DNA of 39,130 nt. Origin: Butyrivibrio sp. (GTDB lineage Bacteria; Bacillota; Clostridia; Lachnospirales; Lachnospiraceae). Shown piece by piece: positions 39,130 through 39,130 of this stretch (positions are counted from its first letter, which is position 1; each line of letters begins with the position of its first letter). Below the pieces are notes generated by a model, which saw only the letters and a list, made by a program, of their open reading frames with translations, was not told the DNA's origin and did no database searches. The translations under genes were made by a program, and so were the position numbers. The stretch is taken from the NCBI RefSeq assembly GCF_015056685.1, contig NZ_SVFW01000040.1, positions 1-39,130 on the forward strand, read 5' to 3'.

Positions 39130-39130
39130 T

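Overview
The window looks like a low-GC Gram-positive anaerobe, most likely a Lachnospiraceae member of the Butyrivibrio/Pseudobutyrivibrio type. This rests on AT-rich sequence, strong AGGAGG ribosome-binding sites, and the style of the GGDEF/EAL, clostripain-type, PrsW and Crp/LysR proteins. The assignment is an inference from family resemblance; no marker gene is present. No integrase, relaxase, phage structural gene, CRISPR array or rRNA was seen.

Layout. 1-2.1 kb: a decayed IS66-type insertion sequence (tnpA, tnpB, truncated tnpC, all minus). 2.1-6.4 kb: a MerR-like regulator, an unknown gene, two small XRE regulators and a first AbiE-type (AbiEi/AbiEii) toxin-antitoxin operon with a clear two-operator promoter. 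6.5-8.3 kb: four housekeeping-like genes (Dabb, peptide deformylase-like, VOC, DUF1349). 8.3-11.7 kb: a structured non-coding stretch, a chimeric broken SSB gene, a large HTH plus pRiA4b ORF-3-like protein, an unknown gene and a Cys-rich miniprotein.

11.7-28.9 kb is a dense accessory island. It holds a GHKL ATPase with a small partner (minus), an RNA-repair-like operon (Thg1-like 3'-5' polymerase, DRB0094-type RNA ligase, metallophosphoesterase), a remnant antitoxin, a second AbiE operon, a RhuM protein, a DIP1984-like protein, a tRNA-like gene with an AAU anticodon, an AAA+ ATPase flanked by miniproteins, an Arr-like ADP-ribosyltransferase next to a macrodomain PARG, several XRE regulators, a PPP-type phosphoesterase and gene fragments including a truncated Pth2.

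The unifying signal of the island is a repeated promoter module: an imperfect palindrome TTnAAC-N5-GTTnAA abutting a -35-like hexamer, then 17-18 nt and a -10. I found nine copies between 13.6 and 27.4 kb; seven have a readable -10. They stand in front of the GHKL gene (minus strand), the RNA-repair operon, the RhuM region, the DIP1984-like gene, the AAA operon, the ART-PARG pair, two regulators and the phosphoesterase. This suggests one regulator controls functionally unrelated stress or defence modules as one regulon.

29-39 kb is more ordinary, chromosome-like sequence: a secreted clostripain-family (C11) protease with C-terminal 17-residue repeats, a translationally coupled EAL/GGDEF pair for cyclic-di-GMP turnover, a PrsW-type intramembrane protease followed by an MBL-fold hydrolase, a Crp/Fnr regulator, and the 3' end of a LysR regulator cut by the window edge.
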